Numbered from the stretch's first letter, positions 7,308 to 16,461 are shown. The stretch is 64,000 nucleotides of DNA from Glutamicibacter soli (GCF_003309065.1 NZ_POAF01000006.1:284700-348699); one strand, 5' to 3'. Numbers and translations: made by a program. Notes: generated by a model not told the origin, from the sequence alone.

Positions 7308-9221
7308 ATGCGCAAACGCACCAGCATGGCTCTTGCGGCCGCTGTTCTGGGCGCCAGCCTCGCGGCTGGCGGAATCGTGCCGGCCACGGCCGACGACCCC
7401 GGAATCACCTCGATCGAGGAAATCCAGGGAACCACCGACGCTTCTCCTCTCGCGGGGCAAAAGGTGACGGTCCAGGGTGTAGTCACCGGGGCCTATGCCG
7501 AAGGCGGCATCCGCGGCTTCTACCTGCAGACCGCGGGCAGCGGCGCGGAGATCTCGCCGCTGGGCAGCTCCGGCATCTTCATCTACGCGCCGCGGCAGGT
7601 TTCCTCGCTCGCCGTGGGCGACCACGTGGAAGTCGCGGGCACCGTGTCCGAATACTTCGGTCTGACCCAGATCAGCGCCTCCGGCGTGCAGCAGCTGGAC
7701 GAACCGGCCGAAGCGGTCAAGCCGCTGGCGATCGCGCTGCCGGCCTCGGATGCCGCCCGCGAGCGCTTCGAATCCATGGTGGTCGACCCGCAGGGTCGGT
7801 TCACTGTCTCGGACAACTACTCGCTGAACCAGTTCGGCGAGGTCACCCTCGCGCAGGGAACCAGCAGCATCGTGCCCGGAGAGCGCACGCTGCGCCAGCC
7901 CACCGACGTCTTCGCCCCGGGCAGCGCCCAGGCCCTGCAGCTGGCCGCCGAGAACGAGCAGCGGGCCATCGTGCTGGACGACGGCGCGACGCTGAACTTC
8001 TCAAGCGCCTCCAACACCTCGGTGCCGCTGCCGTACCTCGATGCGCAGCGCCGGGTCACCGTGGGAGCGGCTGCGACCTTCACCGATCCGGTGATCATGG
8101 ACTACCGCTACGACCTGTGGAGGCTGCAGCCGACCGGACAGGTGACCGGTGCGCAGGATGCTGACATCCCGGTCAGCTTCGAGCAGATCGACAGCGGCGA
8201 GCCGGAGGACGTCGGGGGCAATGTGAGCGTCGGCAGCTTCAACGTGCTCAACTACTTCACGACTACCGGCGACAGCCTCGAGGGCTGCACCTACTACAAC
8301 GACCGCCAGGGTGTTCCGGTGACGGTGCGCGGGGGCTGCGACGCCCGCGGCGCGGCCACGGAGGCAAGTCTGGAGCGGCAGCAGTCCAAGATCGTGGCGG
8401 CGCTGAACAAGTTCGACGCCGACGTCGTGGTGCTTGAGGAGATCGAGAACTCGGCGCGCTTCGGCCAGGACCGCGACGCCGCGCTGGCGCACCTGGTTGG
8501 CGAGTTGAATGCCGCGGCCGGGGAGAACCGCTGGAGCTACGTGCCGAGCCCCGGCGCGGTTCGGGCCGACGAGGACGTGATTCGCACGGCGATGATCTAC
8601 CAGCGCGATGCGGTGAAGCTGATCGGCAAGTCCACGATCCTCCAGGACCCCGCCTTCGACAACGCCCGCGACCCGATGGCCCAGGCCTTCCAGCGTGTGG
8701 GCGGCAACCAGAAGACCCGCTTCCTGGTGGTTGCCAACCACTTCAAGTCCAAGGGATCCGATCCCAAGGACGGGTCGGCCAACGCCGACAAGGGCGACGG
8801 CCAGGGCGCGTGGAACGCCGCGCGCGTCGAGCAGGCCACCGCGCTGGTCGAGTTCGCCGATTCGCTGAAGAAGACCTCGAACACCGACCAGATCCTGCTG
8901 GCCGGTGACTTCAACTCCTACTCGGCCGAGGATCCGATCAAGGTGCTGGCCGATGCCGGGTACGTCGACCTGGGCGCCAAGGCCGATTCGCGCAGCTACC
9001 TGTTTGCCGGGCTGACCGGTTCGCTAGACCACGTCTTCGCCTCGAAGCCGTTGGCGCGGAAGGTGGCAGGACAGGACATCTGGAACATCAACGCGACCGA
9101 ATCCATCGGCTACGAGTACAGCCGCTACAACTACAACGTGACCCAGCTGGTCACCGGAGACCAGTACCGCTCCTCTGACCACGATCCGGTGCTGGTGGGC
9201 CTGCAGCTGGACAAGAAATAG
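7308..9221 (+). CDS. Secreted endonuclease/exonuclease/phosphatase-family nuclease, ExeM/NucH type (637 aa)
   Basis: The product starts with a Sec signal peptide (MRKRTSMALAAAVLG, cleavage near ATA-DD). An OB-fold-like N-terminal domain (about residues 40-150) follows, as in NucH/ExeM nucleases. The endonuclease/exonuclease/phosphatase catalytic domain begins near VGSFNVLNYFTT. Metal and catalytic residues are visible in VVLEEIEN, in LVVANHFKSKG, in LLAGDFNSY (Asp-x-Asn) and in the C-terminal SSDHDPVLVG. It should degrade extracellular DNA. ATG 7308 was chosen because the signal peptide starts there; the upstream in-frame extension has no secretion logic. It has its own terminator at 9245. 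Confidence 0.85.
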   Translation: MRKRTSMALAAAVLGASLAAGGIVPATADDPGITSIEEIQGTTDASPLAGQKVTVQGVVTGAYAEGGIRGFYLQTAGSGAEISPLGSSGIFIYAPRQVSSLAVGDHVEVAGTVSEYFGLTQISASGVQQLDEPAEAVKPLAIALPASDAARERFESMVVDPQGRFTVSDNYSLNQFGEVTLAQGTSSIVPGERTLRQPTDVFAPGSAQALQLAAENEQRAIVLDDGATLNFSSASNTSVPLPYLDAQRRVTVGAAATFTDPVIMDYRYDLWRLQPTGQVTGAQDADIPVSFEQIDSGEPEDVGGNVSVGSFNVLNYFTTTGDSLEGCTYYNDRQGVPVTVRGGCDARGAATEASLERQQSKIVAALNKFDADVVVLEEIENSARFGQDRDAALAHLVGELNAAAGENRWSYVPSPGAVRADEDVIRTAMIYQRDAVKLIGKSTILQDPAFDNARDPMAQAFQRVGGNQKTRFLVVANHFKSKGSDPKDGSANADKGDGQGAWNAARVEQATALVEFADSLKKTSNTDQILLAGDFNSYSAEDPIKVLADAGYVDLGAKADSRSYLFAGLTGSLDHVFASKPLARKVAGQDIWNINATESIGYEYSRYNYNVTQLVTGDQYRSSDHDPVLVGLQLDKK

Positions 9222-9244
9222 CGGCGCCAGGCTAATAGCTGCCG

Positions 9245-9287
9245 GGCCCGGTCGCCTGCGCGCAGATTGCGTGCACGCGACCGGGCC
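9245..9287 (+). terminator. Terminator after the nuclease gene
   Basis: An 11-bp GC-rich stem (GGCCCGGTCGC pairing with GCGACCGGGCC) enclosing a 21-nt loop that can pair further, followed by a short T-containing stretch. It lies 24 bp after the stop. Confidence 0.6.
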
Positions 9288-9368
9288 GCTTGCGTCGACG
9301 CCCCGACGGCAGGGAAATTGGGGGTTGACACTTCGTGGATCCCCGGGCAATCTTAGTGGAGATGATTT

Positions 9369-9384
9369 GTGAGAGCGCTCACAC
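9369..9384. promoter_or_regulatory. LacI-type operator O1
   Basis: GTGAGAGCGCTCACAC is a near-perfect palindrome with one mismatched pair. Its core, GAGCGCTC, has the central CG expected for LacI-family repressors. It lies 162 bp before the binding-protein start and 89 bp before a second operator. Confidence 0.75.
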
Positions 9385-9457
9385 GGTTGATGCGCGAGTG
9401 CTGTTGCGACTCATGCTGCATCGGAAACTCTGCGGAGTTTTATTTTTTCCTCAATTT

Positions 9458-9471
9458 TGAGAGCGCTCTCA
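9458..9471. promoter_or_regulatory. LacI-type operator O2
   Basis: TGAGAGCGCTCTCA is a perfect 14-bp palindrome of the LacI-family type, 60 bp upstream of the GTG at 9531. The same core recurs at 9369. The likely ligand is the LacI protein encoded at 14439. Two sites about 89 bp apart allow a repression loop. Confidence 0.8.
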
Positions 9472-9530
9472 CGGCATCTCGGGACGCTCGAAATTTCACT
9501 CGCAAGCTCAGCACTCTGAACGGAGTCACC

Positions 9531-10862
9531 GTGGACATCACACGCACATCCCGCATCGCCAAAGCGGCCGCCGTCGCCGGAAGCCTGGCCCTGCTGGCCA
9601 CAGGTTGCGGCGGCAACAACAACGCGACCAGTGAACAGCCGGCATCCCCAGACAACCCGATCACCCTGACAGTGACCACCTTCGGCACCATGGGGCTGGA
9701 TGACCTGTATACGAAGTACGAATCAGAGAATCCGGGAGTCAAGATCCAGGCGACGAACATTGATACCGGCGGCAACGCGCTGACCGACTGGAAAACCAAG
9801 CAGGCGGCAGGTGCGGGCCTTCCCGACGTGCAGGCCGTCGAGGAGGGGTGGCTTGGCCAGGTCATGACCGTCTCCGACTCGTTCACCGACCTGCGCGACT
9901 ACGGCGCGGGTGACATTGCCGGCCAATGGGTCGACTGGAAGGTCCAGCAGGCCACCGACGACGAAGGCCGAATCATCGGCTACGGCACCGACATCGGGCC
10001 GATGGGGCTGTGCTACAACGCGGACCTCTTCAAGGAAGCGGGCCTGCCCAGCGAGCGCGATGCGGTGGCCGAACTCTTCGGTGGCGACAACGCCACCTGG
10101 GAGCAGTTCGTCGACGTTGGCAAGGACTACGTGAAGGCCTCGGACAAGGCCTTCTACGACCAATCCGGCTTCGTATGGAATTCCATGGTCAACCAGCTCG
10201 ACGAGGGCTACTACAAGGCCGACGGAACCTTGAACATCGAGGGCAACACGCAGCTGCGCGAGCGCTGGGACCTGCTGGCCGATGCGGCCTCCAACGGACT
10301 GTCTTCCGGGCAGACCCAGTGGGACTGGGGCAAGGGACAGGCATTCGTCGACGGTTCCTTCGCCACCATGCCGTGTCCGGGATGGATGCTCGGAGTCGTC
10401 AAGGGGCAGATCGAGGGCGCCGGCGGCGATTCGACCGGCGGTTGGGACTTTGCCGACGTCTTCCCCGGCGGCCCTGCGAACTGGGGCGGAACCTTCCTGA
10501 CCGTGCCTGCGACCTCGCAGCATCCGGCCGAGGCGGCGAAGCTGGCCCAGTGGCTGACCAGCGCGGATTCCCAAGCCGCCGCCTTCGAGGTGGCCGGAAC
10601 CTTCCCGAGCAGCCTCGACGCGCAGCAGTCCGAAGCGGTGACCGGAGCCAATGACCTGACCAAGTTCTTCAACGACGCGCCGATCGGGAAGATCCTGGCC
10701 AACCGCGCCGAGGGAGTCAAGGCCCAGTTCAAGGGGCCGAACGACTCGGTCATCCAGGAGCAGGTCTTCGGCCCGGCCACCATCGCGCTGGATTCCGGAA
10801 CGGATGGACAGAAAGCGTGGAACGACGCGCTGGCAACCTTGAAGGACCTGGACATCAAGTAG
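9531..10862 (+). CDS. Sugar ABC transporter substrate-binding lipoprotein (443 aa)
   Basis: A lipoprotein signal peptide ends in LLATGC, so Cys26 would be lipidated and anchored outside the membrane. The body follows the family-1 extracellular solute-binding pattern (ITLTVTTFGTMGLDDLYTKYESENPGVKIQ near the N-terminus, and GWDFADVFPGGPANWGGTFL in the binding cleft). Such proteins capture oligosaccharides and deliver them to MalF/MalG-type permeases, which are encoded next. I chose GTG 9531 because CGGAG precedes it and the signal peptide begins there; the open frame further upstream runs through both operators. A strong hairpin separates it from the permease genes. Confidence 0.88.
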   Translation: MDITRTSRIAKAAAVAGSLALLATGCGGNNNATSEQPASPDNPITLTVTTFGTMGLDDLYTKYESENPGVKIQATNIDTGGNALTDWKTKQAAGAGLPDVQAVEEGWLGQVMTVSDSFTDLRDYGAGDIAGQWVDWKVQQATDDEGRIIGYGTDIGPMGLCYNADLFKEAGLPSERDAVAELFGGDNATWEQFVDVGKDYVKASDKAFYDQSGFVWNSMVNQLDEGYYKADGTLNIEGNTQLRERWDLLADAASNGLSSGQTQWDWGKGQAFVDGSFATMPCPGWMLGVVKGQIEGAGGDSTGGWDFADVFPGGPANWGGTFLTVPATSQHPAEAAKLAQWLTSADSQAAAFEVAGTFPSSLDAQQSEAVTGANDLTKFFNDAPIGKILANRAEGVKAQFKGPNDSVIQEQVFGPATIALDSGTDGQKAWNDALATLKDLDIK

Positions 10863-10874
10863 CGGCCGACGCAA

Positions 10875-10906
10875 TCGGTACCCGGGTCTGCCGACCCGGG
10901 TACCGA
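10875..10906 (+). terminator. Intercistronic hairpin between binding protein and permeases
   Basis: A perfect 14-bp stem (TCGGTACCCGGGTC and its complement) with a 4-nt loop and no T-run after it. In binding-protein operons such hairpins usually stabilise the upstream mRNA or partly terminate, giving more binding protein than permease. That role is inferred here. Confidence 0.7.
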
Positions 10907-10926
10907 GGAAGAAGCGAACAATTTTC

Positions 10927-12057
10927 ATGAGCACCATGACCAACAAGCCTCCCGGAGCCAGCACCGGGCCTGCCGGGCGCAAAGCTCGGCCGTCAGCACC
11001 CACACCCGAGAAGCTCCGGGAGGACCAGCTGACCGGGAAACAGCGGCACCGCCACTTCTTCAGCCGGCTGGACTACAAGTACTCGCCGTACCTCTACGTT
11101 GCACCGTTCTTCATCCTCTTCGCACTCGTCGGGCTCTTCCCGCTGGTCTACACCTTCGTGGTCTCCATCAACGACTGGGATCTGCTGGGCGGAGCGGGGG
11201 AGTGGGTGGGGCTGGAAAACTATACCGCGGAGTTGTCCTCGCCGCTGTTCTGGAACTCCCTGTTTAATACGTTCAGCATCTTCCTGCTCTCGGCCATCCC
11301 GCAGCTGGCGATCGCGACGTTCATCGCCGCGATGCTGGACCAGAACCTCCGAGCCAAGACCTTCTGGCGCATGAGCGTGCTGGTGCCATATGTGGTGACC
11401 CCGGTCGCCGTCACGCTGATCTTCTCCAACGCCTTCGACGAAAAATACGGCTTGATCAACAACCTGCTCCAGGTTTTCAACGTGGATCCAGTGGCTTGGA
11501 AGACCTCCGTGTTCCCATCCCACCTGGCCATAGCCACGATGGTGAACTGGCGCTGGACCGGATACAACGCGCTGATCCTGCTGGCCGCCATGCAGGCGGT
11601 TCCGCGCGAGCTGCACGAGTCGGCCGCGCTCGACGGCGCGGGCAAGCTGCGCAGGTTTTTCTCCATCACGCTGCCTAGCATCCGGCCGACCATGATCTTC
11701 GTGATCATCACGGCCACCATCGGCGGAATGCAGATCTTCACCGAGCCGAAGCTTTTCAACGCCAGCAGCTCGGTCCCCGGCGGACCCGACCGCCAATACC
11801 AGACAACCGTGCTGTATCTGTGGGATCTGGCGTTCAATCGCGGGGACTTCGGCCGGGCTTCGGCCGTGGCCTGGATGCTGTTCCTGATCATCATCCTCAT
11901 CGGAGTCATCAACTTCCTGTTGTCCAGGAAGATCGCTTCCTCCGGCGAGAAGCGCGCCGGCCGCCGGCCAGCGCGTCGCGGCCGGAGAGCCGGCAAAACC
12001 GCCATACCGGCCAGCGGACAGGACATGGCAGAGGCCAGGAGGAGAAACCATGGTTAA
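10927..12057 (+). CDS. Sugar ABC transporter permease, MalF-like (376 aa)
   Basis: Six membrane spans are visible, starting with YLYVAPFFILFALVGLFPLVYTFVVS. The permease signature loop is ELHESAALDGAGKLRRFFSITLPSIRP (the EAA motif that contacts the ATPase), at about residues 223-250. An N-terminal ~45-residue cytoplasmic tail and a basic C-terminus (RRPARRGRRAGK) lie outside the membrane domain. It forms a heterodimer with the next gene product, whose start overlaps its end by 8 bp. It imports the sugar bound by the upstream lipoprotein. Confidence 0.88.
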   Translation: MSTMTNKPPGASTGPAGRKARPSAPTPEKLREDQLTGKQRHRHFFSRLDYKYSPYLYVAPFFILFALVGLFPLVYTFVVSINDWDLLGGAGEWVGLENYTAELSSPLFWNSLFNTFSIFLLSAIPQLAIATFIAAMLDQNLRAKTFWRMSVLVPYVVTPVAVTLIFSNAFDEKYGLINNLLQVFNVDPVAWKTSVFPSHLAIATMVNWRWTGYNALILLAAMQAVPRELHESAALDGAGKLRRFFSITLPSIRPTMIFVIITATIGGMQIFTEPKLFNASSSVPGGPDRQYQTTVLYLWDLAFNRGDFGRASAVAWMLFLIIILIGVINFLLSRKIASSGEKRAGRRPARRGRRAGKTAIPASGQDMAEARRRNHG

Positions 12058-12931
12058 CCAGACCCTTAATAGGGCAGCCCCGCTGCCGCGACGCAAGCGG
12101 TCCCATAGCTTCACAACCGAAAGCCGGCCGGGATTCCTGGTCTACGGCATCCTGCTCGCGTTCTTCTTGGGCAGCACCTACCCGCTGTGGTATTCGATGG
12201 TCATCGGATCCTCGGATTCTGGGGTCTTCGCTTCGGCCAGGCCTCCGCTGCTGCCGGGCGGACACTTCTGGAGCAACGTGGCCGAGGTGTTCAACACCGT
12301 CGACTTCTGGGCGGCCCTGGGCAACAGCCTGGTGGTGTCCTCCGTGATCACGCTGTCGGTCGTGTCCTTCTCCACGCTGGCCGGGTACGCCTTCGCCAAG
12401 CTTCGTTTCCGCGGCCGCGAGGGCCTGCTGGTTTTCGTGATCGCGACCCTAGCGGTGCCCACCCAGCTGGGCATCATCCCGCTGTTCATGATGATGAAGG
12501 AATTCGGCTGGACCGGTTCGCTGGGAGCCATCATGATCCCGACCCTCGTCACAGCGTTCGGGGTGTTCTTCATGCGCCAGTATCTGGTGGACAACATCCC
12601 CGATGAACTGATCGAGGCCGCCCGCGTGGACGGCGCCAGCATGATCGGCACGTTCTGGCATGTGGGGGTTCCCGCCGCCCGCCCGGCCATGGCGATCCTG
12701 TCGCTATTCACCTTCATGACCGCATGGACCGACTACCTGTGGCCCATGCTGGTGGCCCCGCAGACCCCCACGCTGCAGGTGGCATTGAGCCAGCTGCAAT
12801 CCGCCCGCTACGTCGACTACACCATTGTGATGGCCGGTGCGCTGATGGCCACCATTCCGCTGCTGGTGCTGTTCGTCGTGGCCGGCAAGCAACTCGTTTC
12901 CGGAATCATGACAGGAGCTGTCAAAGGCTAA
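12050..12931 (+). CDS. Sugar ABC transporter permease, MalG-like (293 aa)
   Basis: The first span, FLVYGILLAFFLGSTYPLWYSMVIG, is followed by five more hydrophobic segments. The EAA loop is DELIEAARVDGASMIGTFWHVGVPAARP. This is the standard second permease of carbohydrate uptake (CUT1) transporters. GGAG sits 6 bp before the ATG, inside the previous gene. Its TAA shares one base with the ATG of the glucosidase gene (TAATG), pointing to coupled translation. No ATPase gene is present in the operon; CUT1 systems of actinobacteria often share a single MsmK-type ATPase encoded elsewhere. Confidence 0.88.
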   Translation: MVNQTLNRAAPLPRRKRSHSFTTESRPGFLVYGILLAFFLGSTYPLWYSMVIGSSDSGVFASARPPLLPGGHFWSNVAEVFNTVDFWAALGNSLVVSSVITLSVVSFSTLAGYAFAKLRFRGREGLLVFVIATLAVPTQLGIIPLFMMMKEFGWTGSLGAIMIPTLVTAFGVFFMRQYLVDNIPDELIEAARVDGASMIGTFWHVGVPAARPAMAILSLFTFMTAWTDYLWPMLVAPQTPTLQVALSQLQSARYVDYTIVMAGALMATIPLLVLFVVAGKQLVSGIMTGAVKG

Positions 12932-14349
12932 TGACTCGACATCTATCCCAATCATTCGCGTGGCCCGAGCACTTCATCTGGGGTTCGGCCACGGCGGCGG
13001 CACAGATCGAAGGCGCAGCGCATTCCCACGGAAAAGAGGATTCCATCTGGGACGCGTTCGCCCGCACTCCCGGGGCCATCGCTGGCGGGGACGACCTGCA
13101 GGTCGCGGTGGACCACTACCATCGCTACAGCGAAGACGTGGCCCTGATGCGCGAGCTGCATCTGGACTCCTATCGGTTCTCCACCAGCTGGGCCCGGATC
13201 GTGCCCGGAGGGCGGGCCGTCAACCAGCAGGGGCTGGACTTCTACTCGCGGCTGGTCGACGAGCTGCTGGAGCACGGCATCCTGCCCTGGCTGACGCTGT
13301 ACCACTGGGACCTGCCGCAGGCACTGGAGGAACTCGGCGGCTGGGCCAACCGGGATACCGCGTTCCGATTCCTGGAGTATGCCGAGGTGGTCCATGCGAA
13401 GCTGGGGGACCGGGTCACCCACTGGACGACATTCAACGAGCCCTTGTGCTCATCGCTGATCGGCTACGCCGCTGGCGAGCACGCGCCGGGACGGCGGGAA
13501 CCTGCCGCCGCGCTGGCCGCCGTGCACCACCAGCATCTGGCGCACGGGCTGGCCACTGCCCGGCTGCGCGAGCTGGGAGCAGAACACCTGGGCATCACCT
13601 TGAACCTGACCAACGCGGTGCCCGATGACCCCGCCGACCCGGTGGACCTTGAAGCCGCGCGCCGAATCGACGCCCTGTGGAACCGCATGTACCTGGACCC
13701 GATCTTGCGCGGCGGATACCCGGCAGACCTGTTGGAGGACGTCGGCGACCTCGGACTGAATGCGGTGATCAAGGACGCGGATGCGATGCTCATCGCGCAG
13801 CCCATCGATTTCCTCGGCGTCAACCACTACCATGACGACAATGTGTCCGGGCATCCGCTGGCCGCTGGCGAACCGGCGGCCCTGGTACCCACGGATTCGC
13901 CGAAATCCTCGCCGTTCGTCGGCAGCGAGCACGTCACCTTCCCCACCCGCCATCTTCCGCGCACGGCCATGGGCTGGGAGGTGAACCCGCAAGGGCTGCG
14001 CGTGCTGCTCAACCGGCTGCGGGACGACTATCCGAACTTGCCGCCGCTGTACATCACCGAAAACGGGGCGGCGTATGAGGACGCGGTCACCGCACAGGGC
14101 ACGGTGGAGGACCCGGAGCGGGAGGAATACATTTTCAGCCATCTGGACGCGGTGGCCGGGGCCCTCTCCGACGGGGTGGACGTGCGGGGCTACTTTCTCT
14201 GGTCGCTGCTGGACAACTTCGAGTGGGCCTGGGGCTACAACAAGAGGTTTGGAATCATCCACGTGGACTACCGGACGCAGCAACGCACCATCAAGAACAG
14301 CGGCCGGGCCTACGCCAGGCTCATCGCCGCCAACCGTACAATGGCATGA
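12931..14349 (+). CDS. Glycoside hydrolase family 1 beta-glucosidase (472 aa)
   Basis: The family-1 signature FIWGSATAAAQIEG is near the N-terminus. The acid/base Glu170 lies in TTFNEP and the nucleophile Glu377 in YITENG; both are intact. The C-terminal DNFEWAWGYNKRFGIIHVDY block is also typical. Length is normal for the family. It hydrolyses beta-linked glucosides or cellobiose-type sugars in the cytoplasm (no signal peptide), so the transporter most likely imports a beta-glucoside. The start overlaps the stop of the MalG-like gene. The aglycone and sugar specificity cannot be read from sequence. Confidence 0.93.
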   Translation: MTRHLSQSFAWPEHFIWGSATAAAQIEGAAHSHGKEDSIWDAFARTPGAIAGGDDLQVAVDHYHRYSEDVALMRELHLDSYRFSTSWARIVPGGRAVNQQGLDFYSRLVDELLEHGILPWLTLYHWDLPQALEELGGWANRDTAFRFLEYAEVVHAKLGDRVTHWTTFNEPLCSSLIGYAAGEHAPGRREPAAALAAVHHQHLAHGLATARLRELGAEHLGITLNLTNAVPDDPADPVDLEAARRIDALWNRMYLDPILRGGYPADLLEDVGDLGLNAVIKDADAMLIAQPIDFLGVNHYHDDNVSGHPLAAGEPAALVPTDSPKSSPFVGSEHVTFPTRHLPRTAMGWEVNPQGLRVLLNRLRDDYPNLPPLYITENGAAYEDAVTAQGTVEDPEREEYIFSHLDAVAGALSDGVDVRGYFLWSLLDNFEWAWGYNKRFGIIHVDYRTQQRTIKNSGRAYARLIAANRTMA

Positions 14350-14358
14350 CGCCCGGAC

Positions 14359-14388
14359 CCGGGGTGCGGCGATCAAACCGCGCCCCGG
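14359..14388 (+). terminator. Hairpin between glucosidase and lacI genes
   Basis: An 11-bp stem containing one G-T pair (CCGGGGTGCGG against CCGCGCCCCGG) around an 8-nt loop, 10 bp after the glucosidase stop, without a T-run. It may be a weak terminator or mRNA end stabiliser; lacI may be read through it. Confidence 0.4.
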
Positions 14389-14438
14389 ATCCCCAGCGTC
14401 CAGGATCGGCGAAAGCCCTTGAAGTAAAGAGAACAAGC

Positions 14439-15452
14439 ATGTCCGAAGCACGCAAGCAGCAACCGACGCTGGAACTCGTTGCAGAGCGCGCCGGGGTCTC
14501 CCGCGCCACGGTGTCCCGCGTCGTCAATGGTTCGGAGAAGGTCAAACCGGAAGCGATGCGCGCGGTGGAACAGGCGATCCGAGAGCTGAACTACGTGCCC
14601 AACCGGGCGGCCCGCTCGCTGGCCCAAGGAAGAACCAATGCGATCGCGCTGGTGGTTCCGGAAAACACCGCAAAATTCTTCGCCGATCCGTATTTCGCAA
14701 AGGTGGTCCAGGGCGCCGCCCAGTATCTGGCTGATACCGAGTTCATGCTCTCGCTGCTGCTGTCCACCGAATCCGATCCCGGGAAAACCACACGCTATCT
14801 GCGCGGCGGCAATGTGGACGGCGCCCTGGTGCTGTCCCACCACTCCGCCGACCGTTCCTACGCGGATCTCGGCGGGCAGCTCCCGCTGGTGTTCGGCGGC
14901 CGAACCATGAGCACCGACCAGAACGAAATCTACGTGGTCGACATCGACAATATCGCCGCGGCGAAGCAGGCCACCAACGTGATCATCGATCGCGGACGCC
15001 GGCACATCGCCACCATAGCCGGACCGCAGGATATGGGAGCGAGCCTCGACCGCCTGACCGGGTTCACCCAAGCGCTGGCCGAGTCGGGACTCGAACCAGC
15101 GGCGGTGCTGGAAAGCGATTTCACCCCCGATAGCGGACACCACCTGATGAGCCAGCTGATCGAATCGGGTGCAGACATCGACGGGTTGTTCGTGGCCAGC
15201 GCCCAAATGGCTTTCGGCGCGCTGCAGGCGATGGCGGGCGCCGGGCTCAATATTCCGCAGGATGTCTCCGTGACCACGGTCGACGACGACGCTTTCGCAC
15301 GCAACGCCGTCCCGCCGCTGACCACGATTGCCCAGCATCCGGAGCGCCAAGGGGCGGTCATGGCCGAGATACTGATCAAACGGATCAATGGCGAAAGTGT
15401 GCCCGAATGGAGCATCATGGACACCGAATTGATCCTGCGCGCTTCGCACTAG
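14439..15452 (+). CDS. LacI-family transcriptional regulator (337 aa)
   Basis: The N-terminal DNA-binding domain reads LELVAERAGVSRATVSRVVNG (split around residues 12-32), with the hinge helix ending RAARSLAQGRTN. A periplasmic-binding-protein-like sensor domain follows (GALVLSHHSAD, IAGPQDMGASLDRLTGF, VTTVDDDAFARNAVPPLTTIAQHP). It most likely represses the uptake/glucosidase operon by binding the two palindromes at 9369 and 9458 until a sugar ligand appears. AGAGAA lies just before the ATG. It may be co-transcribed with the operon, giving feedback. A perfect 13-bp terminator follows. Confidence 0.9.
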   Translation: MSEARKQQPTLELVAERAGVSRATVSRVVNGSEKVKPEAMRAVEQAIRELNYVPNRAARSLAQGRTNAIALVVPENTAKFFADPYFAKVVQGAAQYLADTEFMLSLLLSTESDPGKTTRYLRGGNVDGALVLSHHSADRSYADLGGQLPLVFGGRTMSTDQNEIYVVDIDNIAAAKQATNVIIDRGRRHIATIAGPQDMGASLDRLTGFTQALAESGLEPAAVLESDFTPDSGHHLMSQLIESGADIDGLFVASAQMAFGALQAMAGAGLNIPQDVSVTTVDDDAFARNAVPPLTTIAQHPERQGAVMAEILIKRINGESVPEWSIMDTELILRASH

Positions 15453-15467
15453 CACTCTCCAGGATGT

Positions 15468-15498
15468 CCTGCGTTCCGGCGGGAAGCCGGAACGCAGG
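15468..15498 (+). terminator. Terminator of the glycoside operon/lacI
   Basis: A perfect 13-bp stem (CCTGCGTTCCGGC and its complement) with a 5-nt loop, 16 bp after the lacI stop. Confidence 0.75.
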
Positions 15499-15507
15499 TT
15501 AAAACAG

Positions 15508-15535
15508 AAATTCCCACTCTTTCGAGCGGGAATTT
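15508..15535 (-). terminator. Terminator of tRNA-Arg copy 1
   Basis: AAATTCCCACTC pairs with GAGCGGGAATTT around TTTC (12 positions, one A-C mismatch), followed on the minus strand by a T-rich stretch. It is part of the block repeated at 16313. Confidence 0.7.
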
Positions 15536-15542
15536 CACTTTG

Positions 15543-15616
<74 letters not shown>

Positions 15617-15706
15617 ATATTCATTTGTTTGCCGCCTTGACGACTTGAATAACAATACACGAGATTCCGCGGCGGCAAAAATCGAAAAGGCCAAAAGTGC
15701 CCGGTC

Positions 15707-16291
15707 TCACATTGAAGGGAAGTCCTGCCCGGCAAGTGCCTCGTCGGGCCCGGTTTCCAGCAGGCGCTGGTAGAGGTTGTGGTCTTGCCAGTGGCCCGCG
15801 ATCTTCAAATAGCGCGGCGCCATGCCGATCTGCTCGAAGCCGCATTTTTGCAGCACCCTTTGCGATGCGTGATTGTGCAGCAGCGTGCTGGCTTCGATGC
15901 GGTGCAGGCCAAGGGCCGAGCCGGCGATCCGGCAGGTGGCGCGCACCGCGAAGGTCGCTAATCCCCGGCCGGCCAGCTTGGCATCCATCCAGTATCCGAG
16001 GTTGGCGCTTTGAAAGGGCCCCCGGACAACCCCGGTGAGGGTGAAGCGTCCGATGATCCGGCCCTCCTCGAAGAGCGCCGCCGGATAGGCGAGCCCGGCG
16101 GCGTGGCTACCGAGCTGGATTTCGAGATTCCTCCGCTGCCAGTCCGGCGTGAAGAATTCCTCGGTGCGCTCGGGTTCCCAGGGGGCCAGGTGTTCCCTGT
16201 TTCGACGATAGGCGGCGGCCAATTCCTCAGCGTCGCCCAGGTGAAGGAGGCGCAGTATCGCGCCGTGGCTTGAACTCACTGGAAATTGCAT
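15707..16291 (-). CDS. GNAT-family N-acetyltransferase, RimJ/RimL-like (194 aa)
   Basis: The protein has the RimJ/RimL layout: an N-terminal LLHLGDAEELAAAYRRNREHLAPWEP segment, the central strand pair IIGRFTLTGVVRGPFQSANLGYWMD, the acetyl-CoA site around GRGLATFAVRATCRIAGSALGLHRIEAST, and the closing NHASQRVLQKCGFEQIG. It would transfer an acetyl group from acetyl-CoA to an N-terminal amino group of a protein or to a small amine; the substrate is unknown. GGAG sits 5 bp before the ATG. It is encoded alone between the two tRNA-Arg copies, on the same strand. Confidence 0.88.
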   Translation of the reverse strand: MQFPVSSSHGAILRLLHLGDAEELAAAYRRNREHLAPWEPERTEEFFTPDWQRRNLEIQLGSHAAGLAYPAALFEEGRIIGRFTLTGVVRGPFQSANLGYWMDAKLAGRGLATFAVRATCRIAGSALGLHRIEASTLLHNHASQRVLQKCGFEQIGMAPRYLKIAGHWQDHNLYQRLLETGPDEALAGQDFPSM

Positions 16292-16312
16292 AACGCTCCT
16301 CGGGAAGCAAAA

Positions 16313-16340
16313 AAATTCCCACTCTTTCGAGTGGGAATTT
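16313..16340 (-). terminator. Terminator of tRNA-Arg copy 2
   Basis: A perfect 12-bp stem (AAATTCCCACTC against GAGTGGGAATTT, loop TTTC) followed on the minus strand by a T-run. A canonical intrinsic terminator. Confidence 0.85.
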
Positions 16341-16347
16341 CACTTTG

Positions 16348-16421
<74 letters not shown>

Positions 16422-16461
16422 ATATTTATTTGTTTTGCTCCGCCGTGGCGAACCTCGAATA

